Shown here in pieces: positions 1 through 6,118 of a DNA stretch of 23,485 nucleotides (position 1 is the first letter of the stretch; each line of letters begins with the position of its first letter). Below the pieces are notes generated by a model. It was not told where the DNA came from. It made no database searches and saw only the letters and a list, made by a program, of their open reading frames with translations. The stretch comes from a virus. The stretch is from positions 1 to 23,485 of IMG/VR virus record IMGVR_UViG_3300012920_000273, one strand, 5' to 3'. A program made the translations under genes and the position numbers.

Positions 1-51
1 CATTAACGAACTTCACTATTTTAGACGATTGCTATCATAAGAACCATCGTC

Positions 52-104
52 AAAACCCCACCTCGAATTCATACTTGATATGATGATATGGTGGGGTTTT
101 TTTT
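52..104 (+). terminator. Intrinsic terminator, possibly bidirectional
   Basis: AAAACCCCACC (52-62) pairs perfectly with GGTGGGGTTTT (90-100) around a 27-base loop, and eight T residues (97-104) follow on the plus strand. This is a standard rho-independent terminator for a rightward transcript entering from outside the window. On the minus strand the same hairpin is followed by only about four T, so it may also weakly end gene 4, whose stop codon (103-105) lies in the T tract. Bases 1-51 hold a small inverted repeat (GACGAT 24-29 / ATCGTC 46-51) and the end of an upstream gene that cannot be assigned: one frame stops at 4-6, one at 38-40 and one at 81-83 inside the hairpin loop. Confidence 0.85.
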
Positions 105-534
105 ATTTCTTTAAATGGTCTTCGGTCAGTATTCTAAACTCGTAATTTCTATCCTTGCAATATTCTCTTGCAGCTTCCCATTTCAATTGATTAATACCAT
201 AAGTTCGTGCCTCTCTTAGGTACTTACCATAGTGTTTATTTTTCTTGGTCGGTTTCTTGGTTTGTGCTTTGGGTTTGACTTCTATAACCTCACACTTAAT
301 ATCACCTTGGGCATTCTGGTATTTTATCCAGAAGTCTGGGAAATATCGATGCACCTTTCCATCAAGACCACGATATGGTATGATTATTTCTTCACTTGAC
401 CATTCCAATATAGAAGGATTTGAGTCACAATATTTCATGAATCGGAGTTCCCACATAGAACGATAGATTACCTTAGTAGGGTCACCTTTATACTTTTTAT
501 ACTCTTTTGGTTTGAATCTTCCCTTGTAACTCAT
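103..534 (-). CDS. 4: Head completion protein, T4 gp4 family (nuclease-like)
   Basis: This 143-residue protein resembles the T4 gp4 head-completion protein (also called gp50/gp4), needed to finish the DNA-filled head before the tail attaches. The family has a TnsA/restriction-endonuclease-like fold. The N-terminus is basic (residues 1-20), followed by the typical VIYRSMWELRFMKYCD stretch (about 22-37). The nuclease-like pattern is then visible: a glutamate in WELRF, an aspartate in YFPDFWI (about 64-70), and the EVIEVKPKAQ strand (about 82-91) carrying an E-x-K motif. Length fits the family. The ATG (532-534) is preceded on its own strand by AAGG about eight bases upstream. It is the only leftward gene here and diverges from the gp48 operon; its late promoter lies at 569-576. 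The family assignment is by recognition of sequence, not a search. Confidence 0.85.
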   Translation of the reverse strand: MSYKGRFKPKEYKKYKGDPTKVIYRSMWELRFMKYCDSNPSILEWSSEEIIIPYRGLDGKVHRYFPDFWIKYQNAQGDIKCEVIEVKPKAQTKKPTKKNKHYGKYLREARTYGINQLKWEAAREYCKDRNYEFRILTEDHLKK

Positions 535-541
535 ATAAATA
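534..541 (+). promoter_or_regulatory. Late promoter TATAAATA for the gp48 operon
   Basis: Exact match to the T4 late-promoter -10 element TATAAATA, recognised in T4 by RNA polymerase carrying gp55. It lies 36 bases before the gp48 start, so transcription should begin near 546-548. Its first base is the last base of the gp4 start codon on the other strand. Confidence 0.8.
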
Positions 542-568
542 CCTTATACATATTAAAACTCACATAGG

Positions 569-576
569 TATTTATA
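569..576 (-). promoter_or_regulatory. Late promoter TATAAATA for gene 4
   Basis: TATTTATA on the plus strand reads TATAAATA on the minus strand and lies 34 bases before the gp4 start, mirroring the 36-base spacing of the opposite promoter. It ends one base before the gp48 ATG. The predicted leftward start (about 563) and rightward start (about 547) would make two divergent messages overlapping by roughly 16 bases at their 5' ends. Confidence 0.75.
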
Positions 577-577
577 G

Positions 578-2071
578 ATGAAATTCTTCAAACAGTTAAA
601 ATCAAAACTCCTTGGTTCAATCAAGGAAGACTTAAATAATGCACTTTCAACTAAACAAGGACTATTTAATTCAAAAATAGCAGGTGCATTAGATGACCTA
701 ATTGCAATGAAAACTGGTATTAATATATCAAATGTACCAGAAAAAATATCATCACAAGCATTAATAAGTGCAGAAGATAGAAGAGCAATCCAGAAAAAAA
801 CTAAAGATAGTATGGGATTTAATACTACTTCAACATGTACACCAAACTCCAGAAAAATATTAAGATTTCCTACAGATGATAATAGATTTATAGATAACTG
901 GATTATATTTAGAACAGTAAAGAAAAAATATAATGCAGAACCTTATATACCAGATGCAAAAGAAAGAGATTTCTCCAATGGAATGTCAAATATATATGGT
1001 GATGGGAATGGGAGTGCAAGTTTTGGTAGACAGGATGGATTTGGTGCTTATGGATTTGGTGGAGTCGAAAATGGTGATGGTGGTATTAAAAGTGTTATGA
1101 TGGATGACTATACGATTGCATTATATTTTCCTAATAATGTAAAAGATTCAGTTACAGTTGACTATGAGGCAAAAGATGTAGGATTAAGTGACATTGCAAT
1201 GAATGAAATACTTAATAATGGTAATGTACTTGGAGTAATTGGAGAAGCTCCTTCTATGATTTCTGAGATGTATCAGAAAGCAAAACAAGAATTGATTGAT
1301 TTTGAGTCATTTGAGTCTGGTAAAGTGGTAAGTAATCCTAAATTTAATACCTTTTCTGGGGTAGGATTTAGAGAACATAGTTATAGTTTTTCATTAAATC
1401 CATATAATGTAAATGATGCAAATGCAATTACAGCAATAATACATTCATTTAAATTACTCATGTTACCTATGTCAGCTGCAAAAAATAGAAGAAATTTATT
1501 AATGCCTGCAGAGTGGATGATAGATTTTAAAGGGCCTATATTAGGACACATAGAACATCCACAAAACTGTTTCTTAAAATCATGTGAAGTAGACTATTCT
1601 GGTGGTAAAGATATGTCATTTATTGAACAATTATCACCATCACAATCTGCAATAGAAGATGACCCAGAAACAAAAGATAAAGACGAATCAAGAGCTGCAA
1701 TAGATGCAGCTGCACAACATTATCCTAATGGAGTCGTATTAAATTTAACATTTACAGAGATATTAAACATCGATAGACTTAGATATGTTGATAGAGTATC
1801 ACCATATGCAAGAGGTAAAACTCAAAATACTCAGAGTGAATTGGAAAACTTCGAGAAAAAATTCAGAGGTGAACAAGATTCAGAGGTTGCTGCAAGACAA
1901 GCAGCTACAGAACAAACTAATGTAAGAGAACCTAGTGCAAAAGAAATACGATTAGGTTGGTCAACAGACCCAGAAGTAGCTGCAAATAATCCTAACATAA
2001 ATTATAAACCGCCAGGAAGGGGTCAAGTCACTTCTGATGGAAGAATTGTTCAATATGGTGGATACCAGTAG
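578..2071 (+). CDS. 48: Baseplate tail-tube cap, T4 gp48 family
   Basis: This 497-residue structural protein matches the layout of T4 gp48, which caps the baseplate hub and starts tail-tube assembly. Shared landmarks are a central strand like IALYFPNNVKDS, the SFSLNPYNVNDANAITAII segment (aligning with the T4 WDLTPRSTEDLMAIINIYQ region), ILGHIEHPQNCFLKSCEVDY (aligning with FGPCQIQSIRFD) and NLTFTEILNIDRL near the end (aligning with LEITMREIITLNR). T4 gp48 is about 365 residues; here there is extra Gly-rich sequence in the middle (YGDGNGSASFGRQDGFGAYGFGG written in part) and a polar C-terminal tail of about 100 residues. The ATG sits nine bases after AGG in the inverted repeat. It opens the rightward late operon; gp53 follows after nine bases. 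Confidence 0.85.
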   Translation: MKFFKQLKSKLLGSIKEDLNNALSTKQGLFNSKIAGALDDLIAMKTGINISNVPEKISSQALISAEDRRAIQKKTKDSMGFNTTSTCTPNSRKILRFPTDDNRFIDNWIIFRTVKKKYNAEPYIPDAKERDFSNGMSNIYGDGNGSASFGRQDGFGAYGFGGVENGDGGIKSVMMDDYTIALYFPNNVKDSVTVDYEAKDVGLSDIAMNEILNNGNVLGVIGEAPSMISEMYQKAKQELIDFESFESGKVVSNPKFNTFSGVGFREHSYSFSLNPYNVNDANAITAIIHSFKLLMLPMSAAKNRRNLLMPAEWMIDFKGPILGHIEHPQNCFLKSCEVDYSGGKDMSFIEQLSPSQSAIEDDPETKDKDESRAAIDAAAQHYPNGVVLNLTFTEILNIDRLRYVDRVSPYARGKTQNTQSELENFEKKFRGEQDSEVAARQAATEQTNVREPSAKEIRLGWSTDPEVAANNPNINYKPPGRGQVTSDGRIVQYGGYQ

Positions 2072-2080
2072 GAGAGATAA

Positions 2081-2806
2081 ATGACAGAAAAGTACTTTAG
2101 ACATTATCCAACCATTAATTTTGACCTTAAAAACGATGGTAATTTAATCCAAGCAAAGGATATATTTCGTAATATAAGAGTATCTAGTGATGCAGAAGAT
2201 GCCATTACTGGATATAATTATACTTATATTACAGACCAAGATAGACCAGATGTCCTTGCAACTAAACTCTATGGAGACCCTACATTATATTGGTTATTTT
2301 GGATGGTTAATCCTCATCTTGCAGTGCATAGTGACTGGCCTAAGTCTGCAAGTGTATTAGAAAAATATATTAAAAGAAAATATTCTGGTAAAGCATTGAC
2401 CACTGAGCAGTCCACAGATATTGTTTCCAGTTCGGCAAAATTTTTACAGGGAGAGAAGGTAGTAGGTTCTACCAGTTCGGCCTTCGGATATGTTATTAAA
2501 ATAGACCCAACAAACAACCAACTCATACTCAACGATATAGAAGGACAATTCGTAGTAGGAGAAACAGTCACAGGCTCCCAGTCGTCCAAAAGTTTCACTA
2601 TTAGTTCGGTTCGGAATTTTTTAGACTCACCTCACCATTATATTAACTCTAAGGGTCTCAAAACCTCTATAAGTACAGGTAATACACCAGTCACCAATAG
2701 AGAATACGAAGAGAAATTTAATCAAGATAAGAGAGAAATTAAGTATATTAAACCTAATTATATCCCAGATTTGATTAGAGAGTTTCGTAGTATGATAAAG
2801 GAATAA
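2081..2806 (+). CDS. 53: Baseplate wedge protein, T4 gp53 family, with an inserted beta module
   Basis: The N-terminal part carries the gp53 signature: DIFRNIRV (about 27-34), then KLYGDPTLYWLFWMVNP (about 62-78), equivalent to the T4 AIYGNPQLYWVLLMCND. The C-terminal 35 residues (EEKFNQDKREIKYIKPNYIP and after) also fit gp53. In T4 this protein helps lock the wedges around the hub. T4 gp53 is 196 residues; this one is 241, largely because of a roughly 63-residue insertion (about 115-177) with two GE-x-V-x-GS-x-S repeats. That insertion resembles modules in the gp7-position, gp8 and DUF4815 proteins of this window. Its DNA uses TCG, GCC and TCC codons more than the rest of the gene. A good ribosome site (AGGAGA) lies nine bases before the ATG. 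Confidence 0.85.
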   Translation: MTEKYFRHYPTINFDLKNDGNLIQAKDIFRNIRVSSDAEDAITGYNYTYITDQDRPDVLATKLYGDPTLYWLFWMVNPHLAVHSDWPKSASVLEKYIKRKYSGKALTTEQSTDIVSSSAKFLQGEKVVGSTSSAFGYVIKIDPTNNQLILNDIEGQFVVGETVTGSQSSKSFTISSVRNFLDSPHHYINSKGLKTSISTGNTPVTNREYEEKFNQDKREIKYIKPNYIPDLIREFRSMIKE

Positions 2807-2810
2807 CATT

Positions 2811-4325
2811 ATGGCAGTCACAATAGGTGATAATAGTCCCAATTCATATAGAATTCATAGTATTACTATTAGTAATCAAGAAGGTAATTCATATGAAATC
2901 AGTAATTTAATGCAGTCGTTTAGTATTACTGAGAGTATCTATCAGATGTTTCTTACTGGTAATATAACGATATTAGACGATATGAATGTATATAATCGTA
3001 TCGGATTTACTGGACAGGAATATATTCGGATACATATCAGTGGAATACAGGGGAATGAAGAAGACCCACCTGTAGATGAGCATATTGACCAAATATTTAG
3101 AATATTTAATGTTAAAATGCAAGTAAATACTCCGAAGAATGCTAAACTACAATTATATACTCTAGAATTTTGTAGTCCTTTATTATATTCTGCACGAACT
3201 CAGAGAATATCTCAGGCATATAGAGGCAAGACTGGAGATATATTAAATAAAATATGTAAGGATAAATTATTATTTACAGAGAGAGAAAAAGACTTGACAG
3301 GCCGTGTGAAAGAGGGGACAGAACTCGGTAACTTCTTTAGTGTCTTCGAGCATAGTGGGACAGAGGTGATAGGTACTGTAATACCTAATTGGAGTGTCTT
3401 TAAGACTCTGAGATACTTGAGAGATAAGACCACAGACAACTCAAAGAACTCAAGGCCTTGGGGAAACTCTTACTACTTCTATCAGACAGCCTCTGGTGGG
3501 TTTCGATTCCACAATGTAGGGGATATGTTAACCAATAAGTATCTCAACGACTCAGTGACTTTCAGGCCACGATTCTCTGATGGGGATAAGACGCTTAACT
3601 ATGATTTTGCCGATGGGACAGGGAATGATATACTATCTTATAATAAAGAAGACATTCATAATGTACTTCACAGTCATTTAGATGGTACTTACAGTGGTAT
3701 TATACAGGTATTTGATACAAAAAGCAAGACGCTTAATGTAATTGATAGCCAATTTTCTCAGCAATTCCCTCTAGATGGAGACTCTAAGTATGACTATAAG
3801 GCGCTCTCAGTCGCTCCATCATTCAGAACTGCACCAGAAGTAATCAAAGTACCACCAGATGGGGGTATAGAAGGGAGTGAATTAGACCCAGCAGTTACCT
3901 TTGGAGATGCAACAAAGACTAAGAGTATCTTAGAGACACAGAGCGCCATCACCTTTGACTATGATAATCCCTTTAACTTTACCAATGGAGTGCATAAGAG
4001 TGGGAATATGGCAGGGTCTGATGCACCACAGAAGTTTGATAGAGATAGAGTTGAGAGATTATTCGAGAACAATAGAGTTAGTATCCAGATATCTGGGAGA
4101 ACTAATATATCATGTGGTATGACTATTATGGTAGACATCAAGCAGCCCACACAGACAGCAGCTGATGTCAGAGATGAACTAACACATAATGGTAGGTTAC
4201 TTGTAGAAGGTATTACTTTCGTAGGTACACAGGATGGTCTCGAAACGCAACTCTCATGCACCACAGATGGATATCAAGACAACATGGATACATTCGTAGA
4301 CCATGAGATAGGAGTTGGAGATTAG
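2811..4325 (+). CDS. Baseplate hub protein, gp27-like
   Basis: This 504-residue protein opens with a beta-rich segment typical of hub proteins (SFSITESIYQMFLTGNITIL at about 36-55), where a strand pair describes a small perturbation of the tube-like fold. A comparable [20 protein letters not shown] occurs in T4 gp27. It contains GRTNISCGMTIMVDI near 430-445 and LLVEGITFVGTQDGLETQLS near 465-485, like the C-terminal hub strand pair of gp27. T4 gp27 is 391 residues and forms the trimeric ring that joins the gp5 needle to the tube. Position between gp53 and gp5 supports the hub role. The match is structural in feel rather than strong in sequence, so another hub paralogue is possible. AAGGA precedes the ATG, four bases after the gp53 stop. 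Confidence 0.65.
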   Translation: MAVTIGDNSPNSYRIHSITISNQEGNSYEISNLMQSFSITESIYQMFLTGNITILDDMNVYNRIGFTGQEYIRIHISGIQGNEEDPPVDEHIDQIFRIFNVKMQVNTPKNAKLQLYTLEFCSPLLYSARTQRISQAYRGKTGDILNKICKDKLLFTEREKDLTGRVKEGTELGNFFSVFEHSGTEVIGTVIPNWSVFKTLRYLRDKTTDNSKNSRPWGNSYYFYQTASGGFRFHNVGDMLTNKYLNDSVTFRPRFSDGDKTLNYDFADGTGNDILSYNKEDIHNVLHSHLDGTYSGIIQVFDTKSKTLNVIDSQFSQQFPLDGDSKYDYKALSVAPSFRTAPEVIKVPPDGGIEGSELDPAVTFGDATKTKSILETQSAITFDYDNPFNFTNGVHKSGNMAGSDAPQKFDRDRVERLFENNRVSIQISGRTNISCGMTIMVDIKQPTQTAADVRDELTHNGRLLVEGITFVGTQDGLETQLSCTTDGYQDNMDTFVDHEIGVGD

Positions 4326-4346
4326 TAGCCCTCAGCCACAGTGTTT

Positions 4347-4721
4347 TGGGACTCCTAAACTTTTTTCGCCATGCCTTTGAGATGGGGCCAAAAGTCTTGG
4401 GAAGTTGTGGGACTCCTAGAGTTTATCTGGGACTCCTAAATAATATTTAAATAGGGAGATTATATGTTAAAAAGTATATTAAATACCCATAGAACCATGA
4501 TGTATGAATTCATGGAAGTAACTGGGTTAGATGATTATGGATTAGCATGGTTTTGTTTTTTGAAAGGTGTAATATTTGCATCTATTATAGTATGGATTTT
4601 TTAAATGAGAAGATGTTTTTTGAATAGTAAGATACATGGTGCAGTTTGTACCGATGTGGATTTAGATTATGAAGGTAGTATATTAATAGACGAAGACTGG
4701 ATGGATGAGGTGGGACTCCTA
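4347..4721. repeat. Four copies of TGGGACTCCTA around the panD cassette
   Basis: An identical 11-mer occurs at 4347-4357, 4408-4418, 4428-4438 and 4711-4721. Three copies lie in the gap between the hub gene and the 46-codon gene; the fourth is inside panD, coding for part of VGLLI. The 11-mer is a near-dyad centred on its C (TGGGA / TAGGA half-sites), so it could be an operator, but it could also mark past recombination. A one-base variant (GGGGACTCCTA, 7435-7445) occurs in gp25. The gap (4326-4438) is about 49% G+C by hand count, richer than its surroundings. No tRNA, clear terminator or exact TATAAATA was seen in it; TTTAAATA at 4446-4453 is one base off the late-promoter consensus. Confidence 0.75.
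4464..4604 (+). CDS. 46-residue membrane microprotein of unknown function
   Basis: The reading frame runs from ATG 4464 to TAA 4602-4604. A clear ribosome site, AGGGAGA (4453-4459), sits four bases before the ATG. The protein starts with a short amphipathic, basic and Met-rich part (LKSILNTHRTMMYEFMEVTG), then a small acidic turn (LDDYG), then a hydrophobic stretch from about residue 27 to the end (LAWFCFLKGVIFASIIVWIF). This suggests one C-terminal membrane segment. The stop codon abuts the panD ATG (TAAATG), so translation of the two genes is probably coupled; panD itself has no convincing ribosome site. No family is recognised. A structural, membrane-contact or holin-like role cannot be told apart from sequence alone. 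Confidence 0.7.
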   Translation: MLKSILNTHRTMMYEFMEVTGLDDYGLAWFCFLKGVIFASIIVWIF

Positions 4722-5012
4722 ATCCACGAACAGGTCGATGTTTATAATAAAACTAATGGTAACCGACATACAACCTATGTGTTACCACTACCAAGAGGTT
4801 CAAATGAGGTATCAGTCAATGGTGCTGGTGCTCATTTGACCAATATAGGAGATGAATTAATTATTTGTTCCTATTGTTATATACATGATGGGAGTGATGG
4901 ACATAAAATGAAATATCATTCTCCAAGAATTAAAATAATCGACCCTAAAGACCGAATTTATAGAGAACTTTTGGGTCTGGACAAACCGAAACAGATAGAG
5001 GATAAGAAATAA
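4605..5012 (+). CDS. panD: Aspartate 1-decarboxylase (PanD) homologue, phage-encoded
   Basis: PanD is a pyruvoyl enzyme that turns L-aspartate into beta-alanine and CO2, feeding pantothenate and CoA synthesis. The proenzyme cuts itself between Gly24 and Ser25, and Ser25 becomes the pyruvoyl cofactor. Here DYEGSILID puts Gly24-Ser25 at exactly those positions. Other residues known from E. coli PanD also fall at their usual numbers: Lys9 and His11 (NSKIHG), Tyr22, Arg54, Thr57 and Tyr58 (GNRHTTY), and Asn72 in SVNGAGAH. Length is 135 residues (E. coli 126), with a short charged C-terminal tail. The whole double-psi barrel seems present, so an active enzyme is expected. It abuts the 46-codon gene upstream and overlaps gp5 by one base (TAATG), so it should be translated with the hub genes. 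A structural reuse of the fold is the main alternative. Confidence 0.93.
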   Translation: MRRCFLNSKIHGAVCTDVDLDYEGSILIDEDWMDEVGLLIHEQVDVYNKTNGNRHTTYVLPLPRGSNEVSVNGAGAHLTNIGDELIICSYCYIHDGSDGHKMKYHSPRIKIIDPKDRIYRELLGLDKPKQIEDKK

Positions 5013-6118
5013 TGGCAAACTTTACAGGACTGGGAAGTAATTTCTACACAGGAGTGGTCGAAGACCGATTTGACCCACTATCCTTGGGTCGTGTTCGTGT
5101 CCGAATATATGGATTACATACCGATGATAAGAAATTAATCTCTACAGGTGATTTACCATGGTCTGATGTCCTTATGCCGACCACTTCTCCGAGTATTTCT
5201 GGGATGGGTCTTTCTCCACATGGTTTAGTGGATGGTTCTACTGTTATGGGATTTTTCCGAGACGAGGGAGATATGCAAGACTTCGTGGTGATTGGAAGTC
5301 TCTTTGGTAGACCCTCTGATAAATTTAAAATACCGAATAACGATGGAGATAAGGCAATCAGTCGTGGGCCCGATAAAGGATTTAATGACTCTCGTTATCC
5401 AACCAGAGAGGCATATTTTGCAGGCCCTGATGCAACAAAAAATTCTAGTACTGGAAGAAACTTTGAGTTATCCAGACATAGAGATGGAAATACAAGTATT
5501 GGATGGCCTTATAGACCGAGAGAAATAGAACAGAACTTGGATGGGTCTGGTACAAAAATTGATGGTAATGAGAGAGTAAGAAAAGTTCCTGGCGAGTCCT
5601 ATCCAAAAGAAGAATATACTAAAAAACAACTTTCCGATGTCAATAAAATGGCACAGGGTGTTTACGATGCATATCCGAATAATTTTATTAAAAAATCAGA
5701 AGGTAGTACAGTAAAAGAATTACCTCGTAAAGGTAATGTTGGGCCAGTGTATCCTTATAATCATGTTATAGAATCTGAGTCTGGTCATGTCATAGAAATG
5801 GATGATACTCCATCTAAAGAAAGATTACACTTATATCACCGAACTGGTACAAGACTTGAAGTCCTTGCAGATGGGTCTCAAACTATGAAAGTCATGAACG
5901 ACTCTTACGAAATAGTATTAAAAGATAAAAAAATATTAATTGCTGGTAGTGCAGATATAGAACTTGCAAATGGTGATTATAATTTAATTACTAAAAAAGG
6001 AACTAAGAAAGATGCTGGTAATGTATTTATTACTACCGATGGTGATTGTAATATTACTTCCTCTGGTGCAATTAAATTAAAAGGTAATGTATCATTAAAT
6101 GGTACTAAGTACGATTAA
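5012..6118 (+). CDS. 5: Baseplate hub/needle protein, gp5-like, without visible lysozyme domain
   Basis: The first 110 residues form the gp5/VgrG OB-fold: FYTGVVEDRFDPLSLGRVRV (about 11-30), then DLPWSDVLMPTTSP and MGFFRDEGDMQDFVVIGSLFG. A polar linker with no hydrophobic lysozyme core follows (about 115-245). The C-terminal part (about 246-368) has the hub signature HVIESESGHVIEMDDTPSKE and HRTGTRLEVLADGS, then short beta repeats rich in D, G and N (KKILIAGSADIELANGDYNL) that fit the start of the needle beta-helix. T4 gp5 is 575 residues with a lysozyme inserted between OB-fold and helix; this protein is 368 and seems to lack it. AGAGGATAAG precedes the ATG, which overlaps the panD stop. In the virion it would form the trimeric cell-puncturing needle under the gp27-like ring. 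Confidence 0.85.
   Translation: MANFTGLGSNFYTGVVEDRFDPLSLGRVRVRIYGLHTDDKKLISTGDLPWSDVLMPTTSPSISGMGLSPHGLVDGSTVMGFFRDEGDMQDFVVIGSLFGRPSDKFKIPNNDGDKAISRGPDKGFNDSRYPTREAYFAGPDATKNSSTGRNFELSRHRDGNTSIGWPYRPREIEQNLDGSGTKIDGNERVRKVPGESYPKEEYTKKQLSDVNKMAQGVYDAYPNNFIKKSEGSTVKELPRKGNVGPVYPYNHVIESESGHVIEMDDTPSKERLHLYHRTGTRLEVLADGSQTMKVMNDSYEIVLKDKKILIAGSADIELANGDYNLITKKGTKKDAGNVFITTDGDCNITSSGAIKLKGNVSLNGTKYD

Larger units (their letters stand above)
534..576. repeat. 11-bp perfect inverted repeat holding face-to-face late promoters
   Basis: TATAAATACCT (534-544) and its exact reverse complement AGGTATTTATA (566-576) flank a 21-base spacer. On its own strand each arm begins with a T4-type late promoter. 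On the opposite strand each arm supplies the AGG ribosome-binding core and the spacer just before a start codon: gp4 ATG at 534-532 and gp48 ATG at 578-580. The control region of both genes is therefore compressed into about 45 bases. Confidence 0.85.

Noticed and set aside
1-83. A possible gene end reading ...FTILDDCYHKNH... and stopping at 81-83
   Set aside because: It would run into the terminator hairpin; two other frames stop earlier (4-6 and 38-40), so the true upstream gene end cannot be decided from the few bases present.
245-466. 73-codon rightward open frame opposite gene 4
   Set aside because: Antisense shadow of the gp4-family gene, with no promoter or ribosome site.
4347-4438. 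CRISPR-like array made of the TGGGACTCCTA copies
   Set aside because: The repeats are only 11 bases and the spacing is irregular (61 and 20 bases, then 283), unlike a CRISPR array.
4326-4463. Riboswitch or tRNA remnant in the G+C-richer gap before the 46-codon gene
   Set aside because: Only short stems were found (for example TTTTGG 4344-4349 with CCAAAA 4388-4393); no cloverleaf or known riboswitch core could be drawn.
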